Source: Pseudomonas nunensis | GTDB taxonomy: Bacteria; Pseudomonadota; Gammaproteobacteria; Pseudomonadales; Pseudomonadaceae | DNA: 64,000 nucleotides | Assembly: GCF_024296925.1 (NCBI RefSeq) | Contig: NZ_CP101125.1 | Coordinates: 4,776,501-4,840,500, forward strand | Direction: 5' to 3' | Shown: positions 17,693 to 27,733 of the stretch, one piece after another | Layout: each line of letters starts with the position of its first letter | Position numbering within the stretch: position 1 is the stretch's first letter | The notes under the pieces: model-generated | The model's input: only the letters and a program-made list of their open reading frames with translations | Databases searched by the model: none | Told to the model about the DNA's origin: nothing | Position numbers and translations under genes: made by a program

Positions 17693-18337
17693 ATGATCGA
17701 CCTGTATTACTGGACCACCCCCAACGGCCACAAAATCTCGATTTTCCTCGAAGAGGCCGGCCTCAAGTACGACGTGCACCCGATCAACATCAGCCAGAAC
17801 GACCAGTTCAAGCCTGAATTCCTGAAAATCTCCCCGAACAACAAAATCCCGGCCATCGTCGATCACGAGCCTGCGGATGGCGGCGAGCCGTTGCCGCTGT
17901 TCGAGTCAGGGGCGATCTTGCTGTACCTGGCGGAGAAAACCGGCCAGTTCCTGCCCAAGGACCTGCGCGGGCGCCAGCAAGCACTGCAATGGCTGTTCTG
18001 GCAGATGGGCGGTCTGGGGCCGATGGCCGGGCAGAATCATCACTTCAGTCAGTTCGCGCCAGAGAAAATCCCTTACGCGATCAAACGCTACATCGACGAA
18101 ACCGCCCGCCTCTACGGCGTGCTCGACAAGCAACTGGCGAGCAATGAGTTTGTCGCCGGGGACGAGTACAGCATTGCCGACATGGCGATTTACCCGTGGA
18201 TCGTTTCCCACAAATGGCAGAGCCAGAACCTCGAAGACTTCCCGAATGTGCTGCGCTGGTTCACCCACATCCAGAACCGTCCGGCGACAGTGAAGGCGTA
18301 TGCGATTGCGGCGAAGGTGAATCCGCCTAAGTCTTGA
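17693..18337 (+). CDS. Glutathione S-transferase, YfcG/YghU-like
   Basis: A 214-residue GST. The N-terminal thioredoxin fold begins IDLYYWTTPNGHKISIFLEEAGL, with TPNG as in the nu-class disulfide-bond oxidoreductases YfcG/YghU, and has NNKIPAIVDHEP (cis-Pro) and ESGAILLYLAEK. The C-terminal helical domain has SIADMAIYPWIVSH. Likely uses glutathione for disulfide reduction or peroxide removal. The start at 17693 follows TTGGAG; an upstream TTG frame start at 17651 is unlikely. Confidence 0.92.
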   Translation: MIDLYYWTTPNGHKISIFLEEAGLKYDVHPINISQNDQFKPEFLKISPNNKIPAIVDHEPADGGEPLPLFESGAILLYLAEKTGQFLPKDLRGRQQALQWLFWQMGGLGPMAGQNHHFSQFAPEKIPYAIKRYIDETARLYGVLDKQLASNEFVAGDEYSIADMAIYPWIVSHKWQSQNLEDFPNVLRWFTHIQNRPATVKAYAIAAKVNPPKS

Positions 18338-18350
18338 GGCTTACACAAAC

Positions 18351-18485
18351 CCTGTGGCGAGGGAGCTTGCTCCCGCTCGACTGCGCAGCAGTCGCCAACC
18401 AGACACCGCGTTCCGTCGGATATAACGCGGCGTCCGGATTGGGAGCGCTGCGCACTCCAGCGGGAGCAAGCTCCCTAGCCACAGG
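18351..18485. repeat. REP-type inverted repeat pair
   Basis: cctgtggcgagggagcttgct... faces ...gcaagctccctagccacagg. It fills about half of the 281-base gap before quiP, where I see no gene; the rest should hold the quiP promoter. Confidence 0.85.
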
Positions 18486-18618
18486 GGTACACCGCTGCCC
18501 GAGGATTTGCGTTTTGTCAGGCAAATCCTGAAATAACCCCATGCCCCGCTTGCGCGGCCACCTCCTGCTCACTAACGTAGCGCCTTTATTGCGTTACTAC
18601 CCCCGCAGGAGCTTTGCC

Positions 18619-21069
18619 ATGGCCTCGCCAGCCCTCACACATTTTCTTCCCCGGTTCGGCGTTGCCGCAGCAGTGGCCGGTGTTTTGAGCCTGACCGGTT
18701 GTCAGACCTGGAACACTCAGGACACCCTCCCGCCAACTTCCGGCGTGCAGCCGCTCAAGGGCCTGGCGCAGAACGTTTCGGTTCGGCGCAATGCCATGGG
18801 CATGCCGTTGATCGAAAGCAACAGCTTCCACGACGCGCTGTTCGCCCTCGGTTACGTCCACGCCAGCGACCGCCTCACGCAAATGGTGACCATGCGCCTG
18901 CTGGCCGAGGGCCGTCTGTCAGAAATGTCCGGTGCGGACCTGCTCGACGCCGACCGCTACATGCGCGCGGTCAACCTGAAGAAAAGCGCCGGCGAGCTGT
19001 ACAAAGCTTCTTCGCCACGGCTCAAGCGCTTCTTTGAAGTGTATGCCCGGGGCGTCAACGCCTACCTGTTCCGCTACCGCGACAAGCTGCCGGCCGATCT
19101 CGCCGCCAGCGGCTACAAGCCTGAATACTGGAAGCCGGAAGATTCAGCGCTGATTTTCTGCCTGTTGAATTTCAGCCAGTCGGCCAACCTGCCGGAAGAA
19201 ATTTCCTCGCTGGTCCTCGCCCAAACCGTCAACACCGACAAGCTCCCATGGCTGACGCCGTCCGCGCCCGACGAAAAGCTGCCAACGGGCGAAGCCGACA
19301 AGCTCCAGGGCATCAAGCTCAACGGCGCGATCCCGGGCCTGGCGGAAATCACCAAGGCCACCGGGCAACTGTCCGATCTGAATCTGCTCGGCGCCACCTC
19401 GTCGAACAACTGGGCCATCGGCCGGCAACGCAGCCGCAGCGGCAAAAGCCTGCTGGCCAGCGACAGTCACGGGCCGATGGGCGTGCCGTCGTTGTTCAGC
19501 TACGTGCAGATCCGCGCGCCGAAATATCAGGCGGCGGGCGTCAGCATTGCCGGCCTGCCAATGGTGCTCGGTGGTTTCAACGGCAAAGTGGCGTGGAGCA
19601 TGACCACGGTTATGGGCGACAACCAGGACCTGTTCCTGGAAAAAATCAAACGCCAGGGCAACGGCCTGACCTACGAAGCCAATGGCAAATGGCAGCCGGT
19701 GGTGGTGCGTAACGAAACTTACTTCGTCAAAGGTCAACGACCGCTTCGCGAAGCGGTGTACGAAACCCGTCACGGGCCGCTGCTCAACAGCGCCCAGGGT
19801 CTGACCATGGCCAACGGTTTCGGCCTGGCGCTGCAAACCCCGAGCTTCACCGACGACAAGACCCTGGACGCGTTCTTCGACCTGTCCCGCGCGCAAACCG
19901 TCGAGAAAGCCTCGGACGCGAGCCGTGAAATCCGCGCCATCGCCCTGAACCTGGTATTTGCCGACGCCAGCAACATCGGCTGGCAAGTCACCGGTCGCTA
20001 CCCGAACCGTCGCGAAGGCGAAGGCCTGTTGCCGTCGCCGGGCTGGGACGGTCGCTACGATTGGGATGGTTACGCCGACCCGATGCTGCATCCGTATGAC
20101 CAGGACCCGGCCCAAGGCTGGCTCGGCACCGCCAACCAGCGGGTCATTCCGCATGGCTACGGCATGCAGCTGTCCAATTCCTGGTCCGCCCCGGAACGTG
20201 GCGAGCGCATGGCCGAACTGGCGGGCGCGGGCAAGCATGACAGCCGCAGCCTGATCGCCATGCAGTACGACCAGACCACCACCTTCGCCGCTAAGTTGAA
20301 GAAAATGTTTGAGGCGCCGGGCATGGCCCAACCGCTGAAACAGGCGATCGAAGCGTTGCCGGAAGCTGATCGCGGCAAGGCTCGCGAGGCGTTGACGCGC
20401 TTGATGGCGTTCGACGGCAAGCTCAGCCCGACCTCTGCCGATGCGGCGATTTACGAGTTGTTCCTGCAGGAAAGCGCCAAGCAGATTTTCCTCGACGAAC
20501 TGGGTCCAGAAACCAGTCCCGCTTGGAAGGCGTTTATCGCCAACGGCAAGTTGTCCTACGCGGCCCAGGCCGATCACCTGCTCGGTCGCGAAGACAGCCC
20601 GTTCTGGGATGACGCGCGCACCCCGCAGAAAGAAGACAAACCGGCGATCCTCGCCCGTAGCCTGGCGGCGGCCATCAGTGCCGGCGACAGTCAGTTGGGC
20701 GGCGATCACAAAGCCTGGCAGTGGGGCAAACTGCACCGCTATGAGTGGAAGAATGCCAGTGGGCAGACCGTGCGTGGTCCGTTGGCGGCTGGTGGCGATC
20801 ACACCACGTTGAACACCGCGGCGTTCGCCTGGGGCCAGGACTTCAACACCACGCTGGTGCCGTCGATGCGCTTTATCGTCGACTTCGGCCAGTCCGAACC
20901 GCTGATGGGCCAGAACGGCACCGGCCAGTCCGGCAACCCGGCGAGCCCGAACTACCTCGACAGCATCGACCCGTGGCTCAAGGGCCAGTACATGAGCCTG
21001 CCGATGCAGCCGCAGAACTTCGACAAGGCGTATGGCAAGGCGCGGTTGACCCTGACACCTGGGAAATAA
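18619..21069 (+). CDS. quiP: Acyl-homoserine lactone acylase QuiP
   Basis: An 816-residue penicillin-acylase-family (Ntn hydrolase) enzyme that cleaves the acyl chain from long-chain N-acyl-homoserine lactones, degrading quorum signals. The N-terminus has a signal region with a lipobox-like LTGC, followed by [17 protein letters not shown], which matches P. aeruginosa QuiP (PA1032). Autocleavage is expected before Ser262 in SSNNWAIG, giving alpha and beta subunits. The ASP-rich and [19 protein letters not shown] segments near the C-terminus also match. The ATG at 18619 follows CAGGAG; the frame is open further upstream but lacks signal features. Confidence 0.95.
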   Translation: MASPALTHFLPRFGVAAAVAGVLSLTGCQTWNTQDTLPPTSGVQPLKGLAQNVSVRRNAMGMPLIESNSFHDALFALGYVHASDRLTQMVTMRLLAEGRLSEMSGADLLDADRYMRAVNLKKSAGELYKASSPRLKRFFEVYARGVNAYLFRYRDKLPADLAASGYKPEYWKPEDSALIFCLLNFSQSANLPEEISSLVLAQTVNTDKLPWLTPSAPDEKLPTGEADKLQGIKLNGAIPGLAEITKATGQLSDLNLLGATSSNNWAIGRQRSRSGKSLLASDSHGPMGVPSLFSYVQIRAPKYQAAGVSIAGLPMVLGGFNGKVAWSMTTVMGDNQDLFLEKIKRQGNGLTYEANGKWQPVVVRNETYFVKGQRPLREAVYETRHGPLLNSAQGLTMANGFGLALQTPSFTDDKTLDAFFDLSRAQTVEKASDASREIRAIALNLVFADASNIGWQVTGRYPNRREGEGLLPSPGWDGRYDWDGYADPMLHPYDQDPAQGWLGTANQRVIPHGYGMQLSNSWSAPERGERMAELAGAGKHDSRSLIAMQYDQTTTFAAKLKKMFEAPGMAQPLKQAIEALPEADRGKAREALTRLMAFDGKLSPTSADAAIYELFLQESAKQIFLDELGPETSPAWKAFIANGKLSYAAQADHLLGREDSPFWDDARTPQKEDKPAILARSLAAAISAGDSQLGGDHKAWQWGKLHRYEWKNASGQTVRGPLAAGGDHTTLNTAAFAWGQDFNTTLVPSMRFIVDFGQSEPLMGQNGTGQSGNPASPNYLDSIDPWLKGQYMSLPMQPQNFDKAYGKARLTLTPGK

Positions 21070-21088
21070 CGCTTAACACCGACCCAAT

Positions 21089-21176
21089 GTGGGAGCGGGC
21101 TTGCTCGCGAAGGCGTCGTATCAGTCAATATCTTCGTTGCCTGACACACCGCCTTCGCGAGCAAGCCCGCTCCCAC
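21089..21176. repeat. REP inverted pair
   Basis: gtgggagcgggcttgctcgcg... faces ...cgcgagcaagcccgctcccac just after the quiP stop codon. Confidence 0.92.
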
Positions 21177-21268
21177 AATGGGAATGTCGCCGGTCCCGAA
21201 AAACTCGATAGAACTTCTCGCCTCGCAAAAACCTCCTAGCTAACAAGCCCCCCCATATTGGCAACAAC

Positions 21269-22300
21269 ATGGACCTTGTTATCGCGCGTCCCGAAGGTTT
21301 GTACTGCCCCGCCGGCGATTTTTACATCGACCCTTGGCGCCCGGTGGAGCGCGCGGTGATTACCCACGCCCATGGCGACCACGCCCGCACCGGTAATCAA
21401 CATTACCTGGCAGCCGCCCCCGGCGAAGGGATCTTGCGCTCACGCCTGGGCCAGGACATCAATCTGCAAACCCTGCCCTACGGCCAACGCCTGCTGCACC
21501 ACGGCGTCACCCTGAGTTTTCATCCGGCTGGCCATGTACTCGGCTCGGCGCAAGTGCGCCTGGAATACGGCGGTGAAGTCTGGGTTGCCTCGGGGGATTA
21601 CAAGATCGAGCCCGATGGCACCTGCGCGCCGTTCGAACCGGTGCGTTGCCACACTTTCATCACTGAATCGACCTTCGGCCTGCCGATTTATCGCTGGCAG
21701 CCCCAGTCGCAGATCTTTGCCGAAATCAATCAGTGGTGGCAGGCCAACATCGCAGCCGAGAAGGCCAGCGTGCTGTTTTGCTACTCCTTCGGTAAGGCCC
21801 AGCGCATTCTCCACGGCATCGACGCCAGCCTCGGCCCCATTCTGGTGCATGGCGCGGTGGAACCGCTCAATCAGGTTTATCGCGACAGCGGTATTTACCT
21901 GCCGCCCACAATTTATGCCGGCGACGTGAAAAAGAGCGACCCGATCATGCGCCAGGCCTTGGTCATCGCCCCACCGTCGGCCGGTGGCAGCACTTGGATG
22001 CGCCGGTTCGGCGACTACAGCGACAGTTTCGCCAGCGGCTGGATGCGCTTGCGCGGTACGCGGCGGCGGCGCGGCGTGGACCGGGGTTTCGTGCTGTCGG
22101 ACCATGCCGACTGGCCCGGCCTGCTCTGGGCCATCGAACAGACGGGGGCCGAACGGGTGATGGTCACCCACGGTTCGGTCGCGGTGCTGGTGCGGCATCT
22201 GTGCGAACAAGGGCTGGATGCCCAAGGGTTCAGCACGGAATACGGCGATGACGAGGAAGACCAAGGTGTCGTCGCGGAAACCGCCGAGGTGCAAGCATGA
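21269..22300 (+). CDS. Ligase-associated DNA exonuclease (metallo-beta-lactamase fold)
   Basis: A 343-residue MBL/beta-CASP-type nuclease of the ligase-associated DNA repair set. The metal-binding HxHxDH motif is THAHGDHARTG near residue 32, and further His/Asp ligands are seen in FHPAGHVLGSAQ, ASGDYKIEPDGTC and LSDHADW. It probably trims DNA ends for the ligase encoded next. Its stop overlaps the ligase start in ATGA, so the two are translationally coupled. It is the first of a four-part set completed at 28.7-31.8 kb. Confidence 0.93.
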   Translation: MDLVIARPEGLYCPAGDFYIDPWRPVERAVITHAHGDHARTGNQHYLAAAPGEGILRSRLGQDINLQTLPYGQRLLHHGVTLSFHPAGHVLGSAQVRLEYGGEVWVASGDYKIEPDGTCAPFEPVRCHTFITESTFGLPIYRWQPQSQIFAEINQWWQANIAAEKASVLFCYSFGKAQRILHGIDASLGPILVHGAVEPLNQVYRDSGIYLPPTIYAGDVKKSDPIMRQALVIAPPSAGGSTWMRRFGDYSDSFASGWMRLRGTRRRRGVDRGFVLSDHADWPGLLWAIEQTGAERVMVTHGSVAVLVRHLCEQGLDAQGFSTEYGDDEEDQGVVAETAEVQA

Positions 22301-23985
22301 AAGCCTTCGCCGAGTTGTACGCCGAACTCGACGCCACCACTTCGAGCAACGCCAAACTCGCAGCCATGCAGGCTTACTTCGCCCAAGCCGCACCGGAAGA
22401 TGCCGCGTGGGCGGTGTACTTTCTCTCAGGTGGCCGGCCTCGGCAGCTAGTGCCGGTGCGCGCGCTGCGGGAACTGGCGGTGGAAATTTCCGGGCTCTCG
22501 ACGTGGCTGTTCGAAGAGAGTTATCAAGCGGTCGGTGATCTGGCGGAAACCATCTCGCTGGTGTTACCCGAAGCCACCCACAGTTCTACCGACGGCTTGG
22601 CAGTGTGGATCGAAGACAAACTGCTGCCGCTTCGCGGTGAAACCCTGGAGTTCCTGGCCCGGCGCCTGCCAGCCCTGTGGGCGCAACTCGACCGCTCCAG
22701 CCTGATGCTGTGCATCAAATTGATCACCGGCAGTTTTCGCGTCGGCGTGTCCAAATTGCTGGTCACCCGGGCGCTGGCGGCAATGGCCGGGCTCGACAGC
22801 AAACGCGTGGCCCAGCGCCTGGTGGGTTACACCGACCTGTCCAACCGACCGACCGCTGCGCATTACCTCAAACTGATTGCCCCGCCCTCCGACGACGAAC
22901 ATGCGCAACGGGGCGGCCAGCCGTATCCGTTTTTCCTCGCCCACGCTTTGTCACAACCGGTGGAACAATTCGAAACACTGCTCGGCCCGGCCAGCCAATG
23001 GCAAGTGGAATGGAAGTGGGACGGCATCCGTGCCCAAGTGGTCAAGCGTGAAGGCCGATTGTGGATCTGGTCCCGTGGCGAAGAACTGGTCAGCGAACGT
23101 TTCCCTGAACTGGAGGCGCTGACCCATGGTTTGCCGGACGGCACGGTGATCGACGGGGAAATCGTGGTCTGGAAATCCACCCATCCAACCACCGAAGACG
23201 CCTTCGATCCGCAATCGACAGCGCCACCGGCGGTGCAACCCTTTGCCTTGCTGCAACAACGGATTGGCCGTAAAACCCTGGGCAAGAAAATCCTCGAAGA
23301 AGTGCCGGTGGTGTTACTCGCCTACGATTTGCTGGAATGGCAAGGCGAAGACTGGCGCAACCACACCCAGGCCGAACGGCGCACTCAATTGGATACGGTC
23401 ATCGCCACCTGCAATAGCCCGGTGCTCCTGGCCTCGCCGGTGCTGAGCGGTGAAGACTGGTTCGACCTCGCCCGGCAACGGGAAGCGTCGCGACAGCTTG
23501 GCGTCGAGGGCATGATGCTCAAGGCCCGGGATGCGATGTATGGCGTCGGCCGGACCAAGGACATGGGCGTGTGGTGGAAATGGAAAGTCGAGCCGTTCAG
23601 CGTCGATGCGGTGCTGATCTATGCCCAACGAGGTCATGGCCGCCGGGCGAGCCTGTTCAGCGACTACACCTTCGCCGTCTGGGACGGCCCGCCCGACGCC
23701 AGCGAGCGGTCGCTGGTGCCGTTCGCCAAGGCGTATTCGGGGCTGACCGACGAGGAAATGCGCAAGGTCGACAGCATCGTGCGCAAAACCACCGTGGAGA
23801 AGTTCGGGCCGGTGAGCAGCGTGAAACCGAGCCTGGTGTTTGAGCTGGGCTTTGAAGGGATCGCCTTGTCCAAGCGCCACAAGAGCGGAATCGCGGTGCG
23901 CTTTCCGAGAATGTTGCGGTGGAGGCAGGATAAGTCGGTGGAAGACGCCGATAGCCTCGCAACCCTGCAGGACCTTCTGACCTAA
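22297..23985 (+). CDS. ATP-dependent DNA ligase
   Basis: A 562-residue ATP-dependent DNA ligase. The N-terminal helical domain is followed by the adenylation domain with the nucleotidyl-transfer lysine K240 in WKWDGIRAQ, then motif III-like IDGEIVVW, motif IV EGMMLKARD and motif V WWKWKVEP, and an OB-fold C-terminus. It seals nicks in repair together with the MBL exonuclease, Lhr helicase and PdeM nuclease. It overlaps the exonuclease gene by 4 bases. Confidence 0.95.
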   Translation: MKAFAELYAELDATTSSNAKLAAMQAYFAQAAPEDAAWAVYFLSGGRPRQLVPVRALRELAVEISGLSTWLFEESYQAVGDLAETISLVLPEATHSSTDGLAVWIEDKLLPLRGETLEFLARRLPALWAQLDRSSLMLCIKLITGSFRVGVSKLLVTRALAAMAGLDSKRVAQRLVGYTDLSNRPTAAHYLKLIAPPSDDEHAQRGGQPYPFFLAHALSQPVEQFETLLGPASQWQVEWKWDGIRAQVVKREGRLWIWSRGEELVSERFPELEALTHGLPDGTVIDGEIVVWKSTHPTTEDAFDPQSTAPPAVQPFALLQQRIGRKTLGKKILEEVPVVLLAYDLLEWQGEDWRNHTQAERRTQLDTVIATCNSPVLLASPVLSGEDWFDLARQREASRQLGVEGMMLKARDAMYGVGRTKDMGVWWKWKVEPFSVDAVLIYAQRGHGRRASLFSDYTFAVWDGPPDASERSLVPFAKAYSGLTDEEMRKVDSIVRKTTVEKFGPVSSVKPSLVFELGFEGIALSKRHKSGIAVRFPRMLRWRQDKSVEDADSLATLQDLLT

Positions 23986-23999
23986 CCCCAATCAAAACT

Positions 24000-24086
24000 G
24001 TGGGAGCGGGCTTGCTCGCGAAAGCGGTGTGTCAGTTAACGATATTTTGACTGACATACCGCTTTCGCGACCAAGCTCGCTCCCAC
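24000..24086. repeat. REP inverted pair
   Basis: gtgggagcgggcttgctcgcg... faces ...cgcgaccaagctcgctcccac. It lies in a 312-base gap between the ligase gene and the ABC transporter operon. The remaining 210 bases are AT-richer and should hold the transporter promoter; no gene is seen. Confidence 0.9.
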
Positions 24087-24297
24087 AGGTTTTTGTGTCG
24101 ATCTGATCTATATTGGTGCATGAAATTTCCAACGCCCGTTTCCGTGCACAAATCCGCCCCGGCTACTTCTTGAATCACTTTTAAAACACTTGTTCGGGAC
24201 TCTGGTTCGGAAATTGCTACTTTCATTAGGTCTTACGCTTTCCAGTAACAATAATTCTGCGCCACAAGCGCTCATATTGGTTCTTAGGGATTGAATA

Positions 24298-25080
24298 ATG
24301 AAAAAAGCATTGCTGACCCTTTCTGCACTGGCGTTGTGCATGGCTGCCGGCTCCGCGCTGGCCAAGGAGTACAAAGAACTGCGTTTTGGCGTTGACCCTT
24401 CCTACGCACCCTTCGAGTCCAAAGCGGCCGACGGCAGCCTGGTGGGCTTCGATATCGATCTGGGCAATGCGATCTGCGCCGAGCTGAAGGTCAAGTGCAA
24501 ATGGGTCGAAAGCGATTTCGACGGCATGATTCCGGGCCTCAAGGCCAACAAATTCGACGGTGTGATCTCTTCGATGACCGTCACCGAAGCGCGCGAAAAA
24601 GTCATCGACTTCTCCAGCGAGCTGTTCTCCGGCCCTACCGCCTACGTGTTCAAGAAAGGTTCCGGGGTCACCGCAGACGTCGCTTCGCTCAAGGGCAAAA
24701 CCGTCGGCTACGAACAAGGCACCATCCAGGAAGCCTACGCAAAAGCCGTTCTGGACAAGGCTGGCGTTAAAACCCAGGCCTACGCCAACCAGGATCAGGT
24801 GTATGCCGACTTGACTTCCGGTCGTCTCGACGCAGGTATTCAGGACATGCTGCAAGCCGAACTGGGCTTCCTGAAGTCGCCACAAGGTGCCGATTACGAT
24901 GTCAGCAAGCCAGTCGACAACGCTTTGCTCCCGGCTAAAACGGCTGTCGGTATTAAGAAAGGTAACACCGAGCTGAAAGCGCTTTTGGATAAAGGTATCA
25001 AAGCGTTACACGACGATGGCAAATACGCCGAGATTCAAAAGAAACACTTTGGCGATCTGAGTCTGTACAGCGGCAAATAA
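24298..25080 (+). CDS. aotJ: Basic amino acid ABC transporter, periplasmic binding protein (AotJ/ArgT-like)
   Basis: A 260-residue solute-binding protein with a signal peptide (MKKALLTLSALALCMAAGSALAKE). Ligand-binding hallmarks of the lysine/arginine/ornithine group are present: LRFGVDPSYAPFESK, GFDIDLGNAICAE and DFDGMIPGLKANKFDGVISSMT. It captures arginine/ornithine or a related cationic amino acid and hands it to the permeases encoded next. A hairpin after the stop probably lowers readthrough into the permease genes, which matches the high level of binding protein such systems need. Confidence 0.9.
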   Translation: MKKALLTLSALALCMAAGSALAKEYKELRFGVDPSYAPFESKAADGSLVGFDIDLGNAICAELKVKCKWVESDFDGMIPGLKANKFDGVISSMTVTEAREKVIDFSSELFSGPTAYVFKKGSGVTADVASLKGKTVGYEQGTIQEAYAKAVLDKAGVKTQAYANQDQVYADLTSGRLDAGIQDMLQAELGFLKSPQGADYDVSKPVDNALLPAKTAVGIKKGNTELKALLDKGIKALHDDGKYAEIQKKHFGDLSLYSGK

Positions 25081-25086
25081 TGCCCG

Positions 25087-25114
25087 GCGCCCATCTCGCG
25101 ATGGGCGCTTTTTT
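25087..25114 (+). terminator. Intercistronic attenuating terminator
   Basis: A perfect 9-bp stem (gcgcccatc / gatgggcgc) with loop tcgc is followed by six T residues. It lies between the binding-protein gene and the first permease gene, so it should allow partial readthrough. Confidence 0.85.
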
Positions 25115-25136
25115 CATCCGATCAGGTTGCTGATTT

Positions 25137-25865
25137 ATGTTCGAAAACCTATTACAAAACCTGGGGCTCTCAGCCTTCAGCTTGAAGGGCTTCGGTCCTT
25201 TGCTGATGGAAGGCACCTGGATGACCATCAAATTATCGGCATTGTCGCTGCTGGTGGCCGTATTGCTCGGCCTGCTCGGCGCCACCGCCAAGCTGTCAAA
25301 AGTCAAACTGGTGCGGGTTCCGGCCCAGATCTACACCACGCTGATTCGCGGCGTGCCGGACCTGGTGTTGATGCTGCTGATTTTCTACAGCCTGCAAACC
25401 TGGTTGACGTCGTTTACCGATTTCATGGAATGGGAATACATCGAGATCAACCCGTTCAGCGCCGGGGTCATTACCCTGGGCTTCATTTATGGTGCGTATT
25501 TCACCGAAACCTTCCGTGGGGCGATCCTCGCCGTGCCTCGGGGCCAGGTCGAAGCCGCTACCGCTTATGGCCTCAAACGCGGCCAGCGTTTTCGAATCGT
25601 GGTATTCCCGCAAATGATGCGTTTCGCCCTGCCGGGTATCGGCAACAACTGGATGGTAATGCTCAAGGCCACCGCACTGGTGTCAATCATCGGCCTCGCC
25701 GATTTGGTCAAAGCCGCGCAGGACGCTGGTAAAAGCACCTATCAACTGTTTTATTTCCTGGTGCTTGCCGCGCTGATCTACCTGGTCATCACCAGCGCTT
25801 CCAACTTCGTCTTGCGCTGGCTCGAACGCCGTTACGCCGCCGGTTCCCGGGAGGCCGTACGATGA
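25137..25865 (+). CDS. aotQ: Basic amino acid ABC transporter permease (AotQ/HisQ-like)
   Basis: A 242-residue inner-membrane permease of the polar amino acid family with about five helices. The EAA loop for contact with the ATPase reads VEAATAYGLKRGQRFRIVVFPQ. An IRGVPDLVLML segment typical of HisQ/AotQ is present. The 3' end overlaps the next permease gene by 4 bases. Confidence 0.92.
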   Translation: MFENLLQNLGLSAFSLKGFGPLLMEGTWMTIKLSALSLLVAVLLGLLGATAKLSKVKLVRVPAQIYTTLIRGVPDLVLMLLIFYSLQTWLTSFTDFMEWEYIEINPFSAGVITLGFIYGAYFTETFRGAILAVPRGQVEAATAYGLKRGQRFRIVVFPQMMRFALPGIGNNWMVMLKATALVSIIGLADLVKAAQDAGKSTYQLFYFLVLAALIYLVITSASNFVLRWLERRYAAGSREAVR

Positions 25866-26572
25866 TCGAACTCTTGCAGGAATACTGGAAACCCTTCCTT
25901 TATAGCGACGGCAACAACATCACCGGTCTGGCCATGACCCTGTGGCTGCTCAGTGCCTCGATTTTCATCGGTTTCCTGGTGTCGATCCCGCTGTCCATCG
26001 CCCGGGTGTCGCCGCATTTCTACATTCGCTGGCCGGTGCAGTTCTACACCTACCTGTTTCGTGGTACGCCGTTGTATATCCAGTTGCTGATTTGCTACAC
26101 CGGGATCTACAGCCTGGCGGCCATTCGTGCGCAACCGGTGCTGGATGCGTTCTTTCGCGATGCGATGAACTGCACCATCCTCGCCTTCGCCCTGAACACC
26201 TGCGCCTACACCACGGAGATTTTCGCCGGGGCAATCCGCAGCATGAACCACGGTGAAGTCGAAGCGGCCAAGGCCTACGGTCTGACTGGCTGGAAGTTGT
26301 ATGCCTACGTGATCATGCCCTCGGCCCTGCGTCGCTCGTTGCCTTATTACAGCAACGAAGTGATCCTGATGCTGCACTCGACTACCGTGGCGTTCACCGC
26401 GACCATCCCCGACATCCTGAAAGTCGCGCGGGACGCCAACTCGGCGACCTTCCTGACCTTTCAGTCGTTCGGCATCGCTGCGCTGATCTACCTGACCGTG
26501 ACCTTTGCGCTGGTCGGCCTGTTCCGTCTCGCCGAACGCCGATGGCTGGCCTTCCTCGGGCCGACTCACTAG
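25862..26572 (+). CDS. aotM: Basic amino acid ABC transporter permease (AotM/HisM-like)
   Basis: A 236-residue permease partner of AotQ. It has FRGTPLYIQLLICYTGIY and an EAA loop VEAAKAYGLTGWKLYAYVIMPSA. AotQ and AotM form the membrane channel for the binding protein's ligand. It overlaps aotQ by 4 bases (ATGA). Confidence 0.92.
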   Translation: MIELLQEYWKPFLYSDGNNITGLAMTLWLLSASIFIGFLVSIPLSIARVSPHFYIRWPVQFYTYLFRGTPLYIQLLICYTGIYSLAAIRAQPVLDAFFRDAMNCTILAFALNTCAYTTEIFAGAIRSMNHGEVEAAKAYGLTGWKLYAYVIMPSALRRSLPYYSNEVILMLHSTTVAFTATIPDILKVARDANSATFLTFQSFGIAALIYLTVTFALVGLFRLAERRWLAFLGPTH

Positions 26573-26601
26573 GACCCGTTTTCAGGAATAAAGAGACGAA
26601 C

Positions 26602-27720
26602 ATGCGCCACCAGATACATGACTTGCTGGCCCCGCTGCCGGGGACCGCACGACAGATTCACAGCTTTCACTTCGGCCCCGCGTCGGCCAAAGGCAAGATC
26701 TACATCCAGTCGTCCCTGCACGCCGATGAAATTCCCGGCATGCTGGTGGCCTGGCACCTCAAGCAACGCCTGGCGGAGCTGGAAGCCGCCGGCCGCCTGC
26801 GCAGCGAAATCGTGCTGGTGCCAATCGCCAATCCGGTGGGCCTGGAACAGGTGCTGATGGATGTGCCGCTGGGCCGCTATGAGCTGGAGAGCGGGCAGAA
26901 CTTCAATCGCTGGTTTGTCGACTTGAGCGAAGAGGTCGGCAACGAGATCGAAGGTCAGCTCGGCGACGATTCGCGGCACAACCTCGAACTGATCCGCACC
27001 AGCCTGCGCAACGCCCTCGCCCGCCAGACCGCTGGCACGCAACTGCAATCCCAGCGCCTGACCCTGCAACGGCTGGCCTGCGATGCGGACATGGTGCTGG
27101 ACCTGCATTGCGATTTCGAAGCCGTCGCGCACCTTTACACCACGCCCGAAGCCTGGCCGCAAGTCGAGCCGCTGGCACGCTACATCGGTGCCGAGGCGAG
27201 TCTGCTGGCCACTGATTCCGGTGGGCAGTCGTTCGATGAATGTTTCACGCTGCTCTGGTGGCAGTTGAAGGAGCGCTTCGGCGAGCACTTCGATATTCCG
27301 CTGGGCAGCTTTTCCGTCACCGTCGAATTGCGTGGCCAGGGCGATGTGTATCACCCGCTGGCCAGCCGCGATTGCCAGGCGCTGATCGACTACCTGATTC
27401 ACTTCGGCGCCATCGCCGGCGAAGCGGCGCCGCTGCCCGAACTGCCCTACCCGGCCACGCCGCTGGCTGGCGTTGAACCGGTGACCACGCCAGTCGGCGG
27501 GTTGTTGGTGTTCACCGCGCTGCCGGGGCAATACCTGGAAGCCGGGCAACTGATCGCCGAAATCATCGACCCGATCAATGATCGCGTCACCCCTATCCAT
27601 TGCACCGCCGCCGGGCTGATGTACGCCCGCTCGCTGCGCCGCATGGCCACTGCCGGCATGGTGATCGCCCACGTCGCGGGCACCGAAGCCTATCGCAGCG
27701 GCTACCTACTTTCGCCTTGA
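26602..27720 (+). CDS. aotO: Succinylglutamate desuccinylase/aspartoacylase-family protein (AotO-like)
   Basis: A 372-residue zinc carboxypeptidase-like protein of the AstE/ASPA family. Zinc-site motifs are visible: SSLHADEIPGM (His and Glu) and DLHCDFEAV (His). A homologue (AotO) sits at the same place in the aot operon of P. aeruginosa, where its role is not settled. The ATG at 26602 follows AAAGAGACG and is 29 bases after the permease stop. Confidence 0.85.
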   Translation: MRHQIHDLLAPLPGTARQIHSFHFGPASAKGKIYIQSSLHADEIPGMLVAWHLKQRLAELEAAGRLRSEIVLVPIANPVGLEQVLMDVPLGRYELESGQNFNRWFVDLSEEVGNEIEGQLGDDSRHNLELIRTSLRNALARQTAGTQLQSQRLTLQRLACDADMVLDLHCDFEAVAHLYTTPEAWPQVEPLARYIGAEASLLATDSGGQSFDECFTLLWWQLKERFGEHFDIPLGSFSVTVELRGQGDVYHPLASRDCQALIDYLIHFGAIAGEAAPLPELPYPATPLAGVEPVTTPVGGLLVFTALPGQYLEAGQLIAEIIDPINDRVTPIHCTAAGLMYARSLRRMATAGMVIAHVAGTEAYRSGYLLSP

Positions 27721-27733
27721 GGATGCATGCCCC

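Noticed and set aside
19144..20802. 552-codon open frame on the minus strand over quiP
   Set aside because: It is antisense to a well-matched acylase gene. High GC at third positions produces long mirror frames; no start signal or family sequence is seen.
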